Shown here one piece after another: positions 12,721 to 26,370 of a stretch of DNA of 64,000 nucleotides; positions within the stretch are counted from its first letter, which is position 1, and the number at the start of each line of letters is the position of its first letter. Origin of the DNA: Tanypteryx hageni (lineage: Eukaryota > Arthropoda > Insecta > Odonata > Petaluridae); NCBI GenBank assembly GCA_028673005.1, contig CM054116.1, positions 67,535,211 through 67,599,210 of the forward strand. The letters are read 5' to 3'. Below the pieces are notes generated by a model, which saw only the letters and a list, made by a program, of their open reading frames with translations, did not search any database and was not told where the DNA came from. The translations under genes and the position numbers were made by a program.

Positions 12721-14386
12721 GCGGTTGGATTCCTGTCAACGAGAATTAAGGAGGGAGATCGTGATAAGGGTTTGAAGGACACACTCTTTGCACATCCCAC
12801 AGGGCGTTATGACGAAATGTGAAGCTTGGTTCTTGAAGAAAGCCCATTTAGCTTCAAACGAAAATAGCATTATGTACGGCTGATGTTGTTTATTTGATCA
12901 ACCAGGGTTTCTGTCACGCTATAAATTTTGTAAATCTTATATAGAAGTTAAATGCCTTTTTTATGTAATCAATAGTTATACTTTTGAGTAGAAATGAAGA
13001 TTAGAGAGGTGTTTCATATATCCAATAATTTTTCGTTATATAAGAATCGAAAAGAATTAAAACCCATTTAAAAATTAATTTCGTGCAATAGCGACACATA
13101 TTTTTTTAGCATATTAAGTCTTGAAGACTTCAGAATAAACTGATTAAAGAACGTGTAAAATATTCTCTTTTATGTAACCCGAAAATACTTAACCTTTCGA
13201 TAAAGAATGTCATCTAGTTGGTTGAACAGAGATTAGAATAGATAGTTTAACGAAATTATTTCCAAAATTCTATATCGGCGAAAGTAAGTTACATTTTTTA
13301 CAAGAATTCTTAAATTAATTATAAAGGGAAAATATATTAGATGATACAAAGAAAGAGTTATCAAGTGACTTCGACTGATTTTTTTACTCAAGTCCCAGTT
13401 ATCCCAATAAAAGTCAATTCATGGTCAATACTCATCCCTAAATACGGGAACTGACCCACAAACTCTAAACAAATTGTAATGTAGCGTGATGTCTTGTTTC
13501 CAACTTCCCGATCCGTGTCCCACCAAAGGCCGCCCCGCTGCGGGGGAAATTGGGAGAGATGTTCAAATTCCGCTTTGCCTTTGAGATAGGAATTTGCTGG
13601 GACAATGGGGTGTGCTGACTCGGAGCAGATGTTTGGCGCTGTTGCGATGCATAAACGGGGGTAAAAGGAGTGCATTTCCAACTGAGCTAGACAAACAACG
13701 TCAGCAGGATGGGAGAAGGTAGGTTAATTCATGGGAAGAGTATCGTTTGACGTATGTTCCAAGAGGCGGGGTGGACGGGATTACACGTTAGAAACAGATG
13801 CTTAGAGAGAAGGGGGGGGAGTCAGCAACATACAGAGGGAGATAGAGAGAGAAAGAGAGAGAGAGCAGAAGGAGAGGGACAGAGAGGAGAGGGACAGAGA
13901 GGGGAGGGAGAGAGGGGAGGGAGAGACAGACAGACAAACGACTTTATTAGGGCGGGTAGGGGGTAGGGATGAGAGAGAGGAAGGGTGTGGGGGTACGAAA
14001 AGGTTGGAGGGAGATAGATGGATGCGTCTTTATTTGGGCGAGATTGAGACTAAATATTCTCTTCTTCCATCTAAAACATTGCCAATTATAGACAGGAAGA
14101 AAGTAACAAATAGTAAAAACAAAAGATTACATAAAATAAAGTACTACATAAATACAATGACAACTTAACATTTTAGGAAATGAAAAGAGATGGAGATTTA
14201 TTTGTGGGGAAAAACTAGGGAGAATTAAATTACTATTCCCTAGCAAAAACCTCACTGCAGGAAAACACCCACTCAAGAACGGGGTGTGAAAACCTGCAAA
14301 CTTACTAATAGCAATATTTAAAGATTGAGAGGATCATGAAAGATAAATACTTAAAATAAAATATGCATAAACACATTTATACATAA
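12721..14386. other. Non-coding stretch with purine-rich block
   Basis: No gene is recognised. A purine-rich block with GAGA and GGGACAGAGA-like imperfect repeats lies at about 13800-14000. The segment just before 14387 shows no endonuclease coding sequence, so the LINE that follows is truncated at its 5' side. Confidence 0.6.
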
Positions 14387-15540
14387 AAAATAGAACTGGA
14401 AGATGAGGAAAACATTGAAGAAGGCAACTTAGGACCAAGTATTATGGAGAGCGAAGTAGAAAAAGCGACAGTGGAACTAAAGAAAGGGAAAGCCACAAGC
14501 AGCGATGGAATACCGGCTGAGGTACTTAAAGTCATGGGAACAGAAGGACTAAAAACGATCACGAAATTAATTAATAAGATTAACGACACGGGAGTGTGGC
14601 CTCGGGACTTTCTAAAAGTAACAATGATCCCTCTAAAGAAGAAGCCAAAGGCAATGCAGTGTAAATACTACAGAACGATAAGCCTTCTGTCACGCATGTC
14701 AAGGATCATCACGAGAATTCTTAATAAAGGCTGGAGAAAAAGGCGGACGAAATGATAGGGGAAGATCAATTCGGTTTCAGAAAAGAACGAGGAACTAGAG
14801 ATGCTATAGGGGTAGTTAGAATCATATCAGAAAGGGCAATAGAATACAGTCAAGATATCAGCGTATGTTTCGTAGACTGGCAGAAGGCCTTTGATAGAGT
14901 AAATTGGGTAATGCTGATGAGGATATTAAAGGATATAGGTGCAGACTGGAAAGACAGGAGACTGATCAGGAATCTTTATGTGAATCGAGTTGTAAAGGTC
15001 AGGTTGGAGAATGCGGACATCTGCGGAGTAAATATCTGTAGAGGAGTAAGACAGGGCTGCTGCCTATCTCCGACCCTATTCAGTATATATGGAGAATGTC
15101 TAATGCAAGAAGCGTTAGAAGGCACAGGATATTTCAAAATTGGAGGAAGAATTATAAGAACAGTAAAATACGCGGATAATCAAGTGCTTCTAGCAAGAAA
15201 GGAAGACAAACTCCAGAAAATGAAAAATAAATTAGTAATAACAGGTAGAAAATATGGTATAGAAATAAATATAGAAAAATCAAGGTCATTCGAATATCAG
15301 GAAAATAAGAGAATCTGAATCTGAGGAAAGCCTTTAGAACAAGTTTCAGACTATAAATACCTTGGAAGCAATATAACAAGAGAAGCAAAATGTACGGATG
15401 AGATCAGGGCTAGAATAGGAAAAGCAGAAGAGTCTTTCAGAAGAAAGAAACACCTGCTTATGGGGAATATAAGGGAAGATATCAGCAAGACGAGAAGAGC
15501 GGAAAATAGGAGTGTATGGAGAACCAGGTTTAACCATGAA
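14387..15540 (+). pseudogene. Reverse transcriptase (non-LTR retrotransposon) pseudogene
   Basis: The frame opening at 14387 gives the thumb-side motif GKATSSDGIPAEVLK, then WPRDF and YRTISLLS, typical of non-LTR RTs. Around 14725 the reading shifts by one base to the frame that carries EDQFGFRKERGTRDAI, then DWQKAFDRVNW (catalytic motif A), GVRQGCCLSP (motif B) and YADN (motif C). Active enzymes have YADD or FADD, so a catalytic aspartate is lost. Two stops in frame follow at 15316 and 15322. The same frame then continues through DYKYLGSNIT and on to RAENRSVWR near the C-terminus. The junction between ISKTR and RAENR skips the usual connecting region, so an internal deletion is likely. The element would have copied its own RNA into the genome; this copy is dead. 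Confidence 0.9.
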
Positions 15541-15585
15541 TAATCACGGACCTGTCTATGGACAGATTGCCTATGATGATGATGA
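14387..15585 (+). mobile_element. 5'-truncated, internally deleted non-LTR retrotransposon
   Basis: A reverse transcriptase remnant (14387-15540) is followed by a short 3' untranslated piece and an ATG/TGA trinucleotide tail at 15573-15585. Just before the tail, CTGTC TATG GACAG (15552-15565) forms a small hairpin, as at the 3' ends of several insect LINE families. No endonuclease domain is present upstream. The family is RTE/CR1-like by my reading of the RT motifs; the exact clade is uncertain. Confidence 0.85.
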
Positions 15586-18500
15586 CATAAAAAATTAAAA
15601 AAATCATATGAGTAAACATTAAGACGTACATACATATGAACATATGTAGAAATTTAAACAGAGGGGTTACTAAAGAGGGGGAGGAAGAGGGGTACAAAGG
15701 AGGAATTAAGAGAGAGAGAGAGAGAAAGGAAGGGAAGGAAGGAAGAAAGAAAGAGATGGAGTGTGGGAGAGATAGAGAGCTAGAGGAGGGAGAAGGGAAA
15801 AGGAGAGGTGAGATCAAAATCTTTCGCACGCGGATCGTGTACTGGTGGTGTTTTGCGCTAAACAAAATCTATGTTAAAAGGAATGGTTTATTATTAGGAG
15901 AAAATTCTGCTCAAAGCGTTTTCGGCGGATTAGGTTTCTGAATTGATACTTGGACGAACGGCTTTGAAGGTTGGTTCGGTATTTAAATTTACGAGAAAGA
16001 AACAGCTGATAGTTTGTTTTAGGTACCTCTTTTCCTTCGCAGCCAACCCTCTTTTCCACATTTGCTTTGGAATAAGGAAGTGAGCGAGATCTTTTAAAAA
16101 TTTCTCCCACCGCCCTTACGGCGAACAAGTGACGCCTGGAGCTGTTTTGAATTAATAACGAAATTTAAAGCCTCACACAAATCACACCTGACGTAAAAGA
16201 AAAGAGAGCGATTCATATGCAAAAACCGAAACTTCTCCTTCTGCAGCACCTTTACCCTAGAAATATAATACGTCACTTTTTTAAATGTCCCGCACGAAAA
16301 GGACAAATAAATGCAGCAAGTTTATAATATCGCACCAAGAGAGTGTCAGAGAAGTCTATTTTGGGAGTTTATTTTTCAAGACGCCTTCTAGGGCTACTTA
16401 CCCATATTTCAAAGAAAGAAAAAAATCCACTATATTAACTGGACTGGCTCGCAGGGGCGGGATTTGTTTGGATTAAATAGTGTATAAAAGGTCGAGCAGA
16501 AATTTCGAGATATTAAATCTCGCGACAGAAGGGCGAAGCGAGAAGGAAGAGTGTGGTAGCTGGAAGAAGTGAGGGACACACGGCATTATTTTTTTCTCAA
16601 ACGTCTCCCGAAACAAGTTTTTTTGGGTTCGAGAAAAAGAAAACTTGACTAGACGGCAGGATAATAAAAAAACGAATCTCTAGGATATAAAAATGTGATT
16701 TTCCGTTATGGACGTTTACTGAGAGGGGCAGAGAGGGGAAAATGTAGACGAGAAGGGAGACACATTTGACAAGGAGAGAAGAAGAAAAGGGACAAAATGG
16801 CTCAAAAGCGTTTATGACTCCGAGAAGAGAGAGGCTTTAAAAAACAAAACAAAGCGTAAGAATGCAGCGGGGAAGGGGAAGCAGGGAGAAGAGGAGACGG
16901 AGAAAAGGGGACGCATTATGAAAACAAAAGTTTTTTGTTTCTCTCGCGAGATTGAGCGAAGGGGGAAGGGAGAACAAGGGAGAGAGAGAGAGATGGGCAA
17001 CACAGTGGTGTGGAAGAGGGCGGTGCAGGGGCGGAGTTTTTTGACGAGGGGATTTTTTTCATTAAAACAAAAGAAATGGGGATGTGGCTGCTTTTTCGCG
17101 CACGTATGTAGGGCATAAGGTCAAGCGGGGGTGTTTTTTTGAACACGTGCGAGGAAGGAAGAATATGTCTGGGATGGTTGGTGTGTGTTTCCGTTTTTAT
17201 TTTATTTTTTTGGAGAAGGAAAGATTTGCAGCGTCGCCAATGACAAAAAGAGGAGGAACGCATCCGCGTGATCTTTTCGAAACCAAAATGACGATCGATT
17301 TTCCATGCTATCATCTTTTTTGCGGATGGATAATTTCTAAAAATAAAAGCTCTCTTATGACCCGAAATTCATATTCTTACCGGAAGCATCCTTAACGCTT
17401 CCGGTTGTAACTAATCAACGATCTATTGCGCGGAATAGTTTTTTATAATTTTTATTTTTTGAGCAGAGACCAATTACGTGGTAATAACGATTAATTGACT
17501 GAAAATTTTTCGTTTATAGTTAAAAAAAACGCCTCTCAATATTTTTATTTGATCGTGATCGTAAATATCGTAGAAAATTAATCTACCACTGTTCGTTCGG
17601 AAACCTTAATTTATGGAATGTTTAACCATTTTACATCATTTGGTTGAGTGGTTTCACCAGTGGAAATATTAATTAAGCAAAGGTAAAAGATTATAACATT
17701 TTAAGACACAATATGACGATAGGGTCAAAATAAATATTTCATTATGATCATATATTGGACATGTAAAATATTTGTGCGAGCTTTATACATTCAGAGATAG
17801 AAGAGTAGCGATTATAAGAACTGTTAGTCATTTGAATAGCAAAAGAGCTAGGTAGTAAGGTAAACGAATAAAAATGTTTTTTGCCCTTGCCTAAATTTCT
17901 AAAAATATGCGATATTTTTATGCTCGCACCTCAATGAATTACCCTAAAAGAAAATATATCATTTAATATTAAGTTTTTCAGCGACTCGGCTAGTATCTAT
18001 GGACTCAAGATTTCGTGTATATCTCAAAAAATGAATATCGATCGCGCCATAGATACCGTTGCTTATAGTGAAAAATATAAAAAAATAAGAATCTATTGAG
18101 AAAAAAAACGAAGTTCTCCCGCGTAACGATATATTCCGGGAGTACAAAATGAAAAACGTTATCGTGAGAGGTGAACAAATGACGAACAAAATAACTTCTC
18201 TAAAAACTGGTACATAATCGTGTGCTTTGTATTCTTGGCTATACAGCAAGCAGTACGTTAGATTTTTTACAAGGTAACATGAACAGCTCTCGAATTACAA
18301 AACTGGGAAGAGAGGAGAAAATTTCACCTTTTTAAGAATTCCACGGCTCAGGTACCTCCGTTACGATAACCAAGTTTTATATACACCATACCTTTGCGGA
18401 AGCTCTCCGAGTGATGGGCTAAATCTCCCGTTCTCGAGCAGTTTACGAAATAAATGTAAAAATAAACTCGACATCCCGAAGTGGATTCATCTTCTCCCAC

Positions 18501-21067
18501 GCTGGCAAACCAAAAAATATACAGCACATCGAGAGAAATTTTCAAAAACCGTGGGCGAGCAATCGACCGAAATGGTGGCAAGTCGAACCCCGGAATGAAA
18601 TTGGGATACCGGAATTATCGATGTAGGAGAAAATTTATCGAGGCAGGATACCTGCCATCTACGTATATGGCGAGCGCACAAACTGCCTTATTCCAAGCGT
18701 GGTGCCCCGTGATTTAGAACCGCTGGGAACGATTGGTCGCAATCCTCCAATTCGGCGGATTATTCCTATTCGACTGCAAACCTATTGCTCCTCCTCCTCA
18801 AACGTATCTGCGTTTCTCGAATGTTAATAGAGGGAAAGTGTCGTTTCTATTACGATAAAAAGAAAGAAAAAACGGACGTCTGCGATAACCGTGATGCATG
18901 TATTTTCTGGATTACGTTAGTAGATCCTAGAATAAATGGGTGGGATAAACAAATAAAGCACGAGTGTATTTACAAAGAGGGTATACATTATTTGAAATTA
19001 CATCCATAAATATCTGCTATCTTGAGAATATTTTCCTCGAATATACTAAAATTTGATTTATATATGGATATGAAATGGCTGAAAATTACGTAAGCTTAAA
19101 AGATGACTTATAAAAAATACTAAAATAAACAATGCATGCGGCCATATGATAATCAAATTCTCAGTCATTAAATTTGAAGGCTAAGGCTTTTGAGTATGTT
19201 TAATCCATCAAAGAATCATGATGTTACAGACATTATTCATTATGAACAATCGACATTTCATAAGATACACAATTTCTAAACTAGATAAAGAATACATTTT
19301 ACTGAGTCAAAGTTGTATCAAGAAACATGTATATTACATGTAAATTACCGAGTTCGAATATTAAATAAATATCAAGGTATAATAATGTACGAAAATAATA
19401 GCAGATTTTCAAGTATACCACCGAAATTAAGTTTTCAAATCTTGCATACGTTTTTATGCAGAACGATTTCTAAATGGACATTTTCTTAATAACTCAACTC
19501 TACCTTAAATTTAAACTTGAGTCCTTGGCCAATTGGCCAAAATAACCAGAAACACTTCAAGAGGTGAAAATCCGATTATGCGGTCAATTTGGACTGGCAA
19601 GAAAAGCATTAGAAAAAAGTATTTTCACGTGAAACGTATTCGCAACCCATGAAAATATCGACTCAATGATAAATATGATGGGCTTCTCTAATATGTCCGT
19701 CGATGGCTTTCGTGACACCAACATCCGACTGAGATTCGCAAAGGAAAACGCCAGAATTGGCAAATACTATTCCAAAAATTGCACTCATTTGAAAGTCGGC
19801 CATGCCATTATCCTAGATTTTTTGTAGCAATAAAGATGATTCATTTCGGTAAACATGCGTCGCCAAAACCTTTTCTGGAATACATGGATGTATTCTCTGT
19901 GTCAAACTCACTTCTCCCTATCTCGTAGGACCTTCTGGCAAAAAAGATTAAGGAAAGCCATCTGAAAACACGAGAAAATGAGAACGAGGGGAAAGAAGAC
20001 CTATGACGTCTTGTGAACCCACGTATTTCACGTATACCTTGGAAAGCATCGCCACGGAACGCCAGGAATCTCCTCCCGCGGTTGGTGGGACGGGGAAGAA
20101 GAGCGCCGTTGAGGGAAACGAGAGATATTTTTCCCCCGTTTCTAAAGCATTAAGACCCTCTCCACCACTTCGCGAGAAATAACAGAGTTTTTTTTGCCGC
20201 GCTGGTGCACACACACCTACACACGAAGCAGACGAAAAGGATCGATGACCCGGGCGCGTGCCAAAAAAATGTCGCTCGCATAATGGAGTCAAGTGGGCTT
20301 AAATCCTCCAACACCGCCAGACGGTTGGATGGGAAGACGCTTTTGAAAATAAAAGCCAAAGAACAGCAAGGGGGATAGAAGGAAGGGAATCGACGACCTC
20401 ATAACCTTAAGCACCACGGTTCGATACGAGGAACTTTCGAGGGTAGAGGTCTGAACGCTAACGCAAAAAGGAATTGCGGGTCGGTTTTTTTAACTTTAAA
20501 GAAGATCTCCTTGTCCATCAAGAGAGCGAGAGAGGAAGAAGAAAATGGAATTGGTCTGTTTTCTTACTGATAAGAAATATCGGGCAAGTTTTCAGGAAAA
20601 AAGCCTCAACTTATATATCTGCTGCTTTGGGAGCGTCACTTGATGCCTCTGTTTACTTTCGTTTAGTGTCTTTTCTAAATAAAAGTAGGCTGTTGTCGTC
20701 ATTATTCAGGCCATTGTAATTTAAAAAAAAATTCTCTTAATTAATGAGAGCATTCGATTTCCGCTTGTCGCAAATATATATCAGTTGGCTTCTATTTTTT
20801 GTTTATTTTTGTTGTTTACTTATGTTCTTCGATTCCGGAATTTGTCAGAAGGAATGGCAGTGGTAATTAGTAGTGGAAAAATATCATCAATTATTTGAAC
20901 AGATGAATAAATATATCTTCAATTTTGAATTGAAACTCACGGAGCACTCAAAACTTGTTGCATTATTTCTCATCTAAGTAAAAAAGAGAGCGTTATAACG
21001 GACAATATATATAGAAAATAAAAATACCAAGCATAGAAAATTTCCGTTCACGAGCATTGGTCAATTT
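15586..21067. other. Gene-free stretch with purine blocks
   Basis: No recognisable gene. Purine-rich blocks lie at about 15655-15820 and 16700-17010. A perfect 9-bp hairpin is at 17379-17405. The segments around 18280-18800 and 19970-20470 are richer in GC and CpG but show no conserved protein. Confidence 0.55.
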
Positions 21068-21115
21068 TTAACCCGTAAACGCCGTCAGACGTACTATTAC
21101 GTCCTGCGTCAGCCA
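21068..21115. mobile_element. Candidate piggyBac-type terminus (TTAA then CCC)
   Basis: A TTAA at 21068-21071 is followed at once by CCCGTAAACGCCGTC and a perfect small hairpin (GACGTA / TACGTC, 21088-21103). TTAA next to CCC is the target-site and end signature of piggyBac-type elements. The matching opposite end is not secure; one TTAA-CCCC candidate in the reverse sense lies at 22773-22780. The motif is short, so it could be chance. Confidence 0.3.
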
Positions 21116-24100
21116 TAATTTCTTTTATCTTTTGACACTAGAGACTTCTTTAAATCTAAATAACCTTTATATATTTTGAAAGAGGAAGCTTTGTACTTCC
21201 TATCTATGCTAATCCTGTTTTTTTTCCTGTTTAAAAAATATATAATCAACGTTGAATTTTGCGATGGAATTTTCAATTTTGCTACGATATGACGGTGTTT
21301 TCCGTATAAAAGTCACTTTTCAATGCAGTAAGGAACCTTTCCTTGGCGTTTGAAATGCAATGTAGCAATTGTGTATCTTTTCAAAGGAGAGCACGATTTT
21401 TCTCCTCTTTTTTTCCTGGTGGAGCCATTTGGCTTATGTCATGCGACAAAGGTCTTCGTCGGCAAGTAAAAAAAGAAAGGAAAACGTCTCATTAGAAATG
21501 TTTACGATGCAATTCATGAAGAATGGAAATGGGTTGAGTAAAATCATTTCGGTAAACATTCGCTTTCATGACCGCGCGATCCTTCGTTCCTCGCTGCATA
21601 GGAGAGCGTCAACGCCAACCAATATCTGTTATTTCGTCCTCTTTGAGGTGGTCCGGATTACTAAGGTTTTTTGCATCCCCAAAGCAAGTTAGTTGAGAAG
21701 GAGCCTTTGTTCTTTTCGGAGAGGAATTGCGTGAAATTGTGTATATCAATTTGTATGTATTTGTTTACATATAATATACGTTTAGTTTTGTGATAGAATA
21801 TTAGTTTTTACTACGGACTTTAGGTTTCTAAAGTTGACACATAAATACCTGAGGAAAGGGAACCCACAAAATTGGGTTCCTTTTCTTTGTCATCTGGAAG
21901 AAGATGTAGGGTTTGTTTTCCTCTTCAGATAAGGGTTTTCTCTGTTGTGCTATCTAGTGGGACCAAAGCAGCGATGAAGCGAGTGAGCAAAAATCACGAA
22001 CGGCGAAGCCCTTCCATATATTTACACATTATTTTACAAGAAGTGTTTACTAAACTATAAGGCATTTCTTGCTGAATCCAATTACGCATGTGTAAATTTT
22101 CTAAAAATATTTGGAAAGGACTCATAAGCTAGTTTAACTTTTGAAAGTTGTCCGTGTTTTGCATATAAATTCATTTCTGATGTATACATCGTCATACCTC
22201 CCTTTTCAATGAACGAAATGTAATCATTTCTTCTATGTGACTTTTGTAATAACCAAGAATAATGACTATTTAACTCAAACGTTTATATTATAAATAAATC
22301 GTCTTCTAATAAATCAGTAATACTACATTTACTTAAAAATTTCCAGTCAAGACATGAAAAAGTTGAGATACGTAAAACTTTTCACTTAATTGGCTAGGAT
22401 GGGTAGATCCGTAGAATAAAATAGTTACTAATTTAATTTATTCTTTTATTAAGATTGCAAATCAATATCTTTCATAGATTTCCCGGTGCTGAATGTTATA
22501 TATATAGCGAGAACGCGCGCCGGAAAATTAGCGATTGGTGTACATTCTCTTCTACTGCAATAACGTTTGTTTATAAAATATGATACGAAAAATGGATATT
22601 TACAAATTTCATGTTTTTCGTAAATCCACAAAAAAATCAGAAAAATTGAGAGAAAACTTACAAAGTTATGATTTTTTAACATTTCTCGAGCGTTTTTGCA
22701 ACGCAATCGTGAAAATTTAAAAAACCTCATCGGCCGTACGGGTGGGATTCAATAAATCTCCTCCGGGCTTGAGGGGTTAATATCTCTAAGAAATGAGCTT
22801 TATATTGCCCAACAGCTTGATAGGAGATAATTACATGAATCTGCAATATATGCCTTATAAAAACGACGCATTCATATTTGAACAGACTTATTAGTTTAAT
22901 TACATTTTAAATGAATGATTTCCGAGCCCCAAAAGCTTATCAATTAGCTTATTAACTGAAGTATTTATAAAAAAACCGGTCGGGGGGAAGAGCCCAGCGT
23001 TGAAAAGTCGGCGGGGCACTCTCCACACCATCCGAAATTCCCCGCAATTAATTAACCAGTTATTAACTTCCTCCAATGAACCAAACGCCGCTTTCAAAGC
23101 GACGATGTATGGGGTGGGGCGAGAGGCCCCTTAAATTATGTCGCTTTAGGAACCGCGGAGCACTGCAATTTGCATACATATACGGCGCCTCTTATATTTC
23201 TACCTTGCGAGACAAAAGACGCGGCTCCATCGTTTCATTTTAAAGAGAAACAGAGAGAGAGAGAGGAAATGTACTTCGCGCAAGTTCTGAATAACAATGG
23301 GAAATATCAAAATCTCGTACAATGATCCAGTCATATCTCTCTCTCTCCTCCTGCCTAGAGATCATTCCTTTTCGCGGAAATACGCTATCAAAAGACGGCT
23401 GAAGGTTTTCAAGCTTCCCGTTCCGAAATTAATCCGCCGATGAAACCGACATTGACTGTATCACCGCCGTCCCGATTTCCAGTTTTCGCGAAAAGGGTGG
23501 GGGAGGGAAGGAATTTTGTTTGTCGAGGGATCGAGTCGACGGCGGGATCGACCATGGGTGGGCAAAGATGGGGGTGAGGGGAAATGCTTTCTCTGCAAAC
23601 TCAAGTTGGCCAAGAGATGTCTCCGCTAAGGAATCAATCAGCCGGCTAATCTCGACTTAGATTAATGAAGAAGGGGAGAAGCTCGATGAAGAGAGCTGCT
23701 TGCGATGGAGGAGGAGAAACAGATCGATGGATGGATGAAGTGTTCCGAAAAGGGGGGATAAGGGGGTGTAAGGGTCGGAGGGAGACAGAGTGGGAACTTA
23801 TTGTGAAAGGGACTGAATCGATGAAAGCTCGCACGGGGTAGAAAGGAAGGTTTTAATTTTAGAGCGGCTGTGGAAAGAGAGAGGGTGCTATTGTCTATTC
23901 GCGCGTCGTGATTCGATAAGGATTTTATTCGATTAATAGCGGGAGGTGATACATAAATTTTCAGAAGAAGACGGAATGTTTGATTTATATTTCATGATTT
24001 GGATGGCAAATATTTTGGTTATGAATTAGGAACTCAAAAAAAGCAAAAGTAAATTATGGTATCACCTTGAATGGACTCATTACGACCATTAAAAGAGTTC

Positions 24101-25499
24101 GAACTCGAAAAATTGAAAATGTTTACTAAACAAATATCCTGATGACACAGTATCGCTATGATTTCTCGACATGTTTAATGGAATTTCATATGGAGTCAAC
24201 AAAATATTTCTCGTTCTTTCTGTCTCTATCTAAACGGTAGCTAGAAAATTAAAGAGTAAAGCACAATCGTAGCTCACCAGTAATAAGTTATTTGCCAGCT
24301 GGAAGATTAATTATTAGAATAATGTGTGTTATTTAAAAAGCTTCAAGTAGTTACTGCAGAAAGGAATCCACTTAAGCTAGAACATTAGATTGGATAAAAA
24401 TAATTTAATTAATTAAAGGGAAATGAATCGCCACATATTAAAAATAAGCATTAAAACCCATGAAATAAGAATTTCTTTAGTAATGATTCAAACAGTAGAA
24501 GGTGTTTTTACGTGCTGCGCATCATGTAAAATACAATGTCGTAACATGGCCCCAGAGACAATTACATGATTCCTTAATTATTAATTTTTTATCTATTAGG
24601 TAACTCATTAGCACGTCTTTAAAAAGTGAGGAATCTGGAGAGGTTATAGGAAAGAGTTTTCGTCACGAATTACTGCATAAAAGTGTTGCGCGGAATTATT
24701 AGATAATGAATCAGAAATTCAAATCACGATTTCACTGCATAATTTCTAGCTTACGATGGAGGATAAAAGGAATTATTTTACCGCTCAATGTGCTGCGGTA
24801 TCACCACAAATTTGAGTATCAAAAGAGCAGAACAAAGTGCTTCAGACGCTAGAGAGCACTATATTCTCCTATGATGCAAAACAAACCACTATCTTTATTT
24901 TTCTCTTTTCAAGGGCATAGAGAAAAATGAGAAATAGCTCGCAATGTGTTTCAGCAGCATTGTTACGCTCAACTGCATCGTGTACGCCATAACGCTATCT
25001 TCTATACTGAGGAAGAAATCTCCCTTAATGCCACACGGTAAACAATAGAGTGCAATGTTTTTATATCTGCGGTAAAACGCGGTAAACATTCCACTGAAAT
25101 GGTAAACAGGTATGCTTATTTGCATTATAAACGGATCCTTTAATTGCGCAAATATACTTACTTTGACGAAATGAGAAAATCTGCCTCAAGTTTTAAATGG
25201 TTTTTACGAATTAATAATAAAAGTCATGCATTCAAATAGAAAAAAATCAAGGCAGCATGAACGTTGACTGAATATTTAGAATCGACGAGTTATTCAAAGG
25301 GCCGAAAAGTTTACAAAGTTTTCCTTATACGCTAAAATTTGGTTTGGATACCAATCGGAAATGAAATTAGATGTCTTGAGATTTTAAAGAAACTCATCAC
25401 TAGCATTTTCTTCGATGTGCCCTTTAGTCCGATTTTCAATTTCCCAAATACACAACAATTTAGAGGGGTAGTTGCCGAAGGTCGGGTGGGCGTGGTTCT
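21116..25499. other. Gene-free stretch
   Basis: No recognisable coding sequence. The segment 22730-23560 is GC-richer, with a CT run near 23335-23350 and a short GA run near 23250-23262. 23600-23800 is purine-rich. The remainder is AT-rich. Confidence 0.5.
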
Positions 25500-25680
25500 C
25501 GTAGCCCCATAAAAGGACGAGAGAGAGACGTTCGGAGAACAGCAAGAGGAGAATGCGAGAGAGGGAGGAGAGAGAGCGAGGGAGGGGGGAGAGAGAGCAG
25601 TCTGCTGAATGACGGAAGAGAGAGAAAGGAGTGAGTGAGAGGGGAGGTAAAGAGAGAGAGAGAGAGAGAGAGAAGAGGCG
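25500..25680. repeat. GAGA-rich polypurine block
   Basis: Nearly continuous GA-type sequence, with a pure (GA)n core near 25650-25673. It ends a few bases upstream of an initiator-like TCAGTT at 25687. Confidence 0.8.
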
Positions 25681-25686
25681 GCAGCA

Positions 25687-25692
25687 TCAGTT
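25687..25692 (+). promoter_or_regulatory. Possible arthropod initiator (TCAGTT)
   Basis: TCAGTT matches the arthropod initiator consensus and directly follows a 180-bp GAGA block, an arrangement seen at insect GAGA-factor promoters. There is no TATA box and no recognised coding exon downstream, so this is only a positional suggestion. Confidence 0.15.
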
Positions 25693-25830
25693 AGCGAGTG
25701 AGCGTTCAATGAGATAATTAGTCCCTACCCGGACAATCAGTAAGTGACAAATGAACGACGTGAAAGGAGCTTAACGAGGAAGAACGATCTATCCGGCTCT
25801 CTAGATTCCTCACTATAAGGTTCAAAACAC

Positions 25831-26370
25831 ATGTCTTTCCCTCTCTCTCTCTATCTCCTTGTATCTCTCTCCTCTTTAGCTCATCCTCTCACATGCTCTT
25901 TCTCTCTTTCATCTTATCTTCCTTTCCATTTTATTCTCATTCAGCTCCCACCACATCCACTTTTACGGGCTAACTTTTTTCGTCTGTTTATATTACTTTC
26001 TTCCCCTATCCTCTCTATCCTGCCTTCTTCCAGTTCTGACCTCCAAAGCCTTCCCGTCCGAATGTTCTCCTTTTGTCTCTCGTTCCATGACCCTTTTCCT
26101 GCACTCATCGCTCCCTTTTTTCTCCCTCCCTCTCGTCTCATACTTATTTTCTCATGTTCCCCTCATACATTATGTATCTCCCACTTTCTCTCCACAAATT
26201 TCGTATTCCGCCCCCTCCTACAGAACTACCTTTCCTTTCTTTCTCTCTCCTTTCTCTTTATTCTCCTAATACCGCTCATACTACTTAATCCCCAAATCTC
26301 TCCCTCTCTTTTCTCCCCCTCTGACCTAATCTTTTTCAATACGGAAAAAATTGTTCTCTCTCATACGTAA
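25831..26370. repeat. Polypyrimidine tract on the + strand
   Basis: The + strand is dominated by C and T for about 540 bases, the opposite polarity to almost every other tract in the window. A 179-codon frame here (25831-26370) is repetitive Ser/Leu/Pro/Phe and is not a credible protein. Confidence 0.8.

Noticed and set aside
12203..12800. 178- and 193-codon minus-strand frames
   Set aside because: They include the 17-bp minisatellite and the purine tract, so the protein is repetitive noise.
25831..26370. 179-codon plus-strand frame
   Set aside because: Lies in a polypyrimidine tract; low-complexity.
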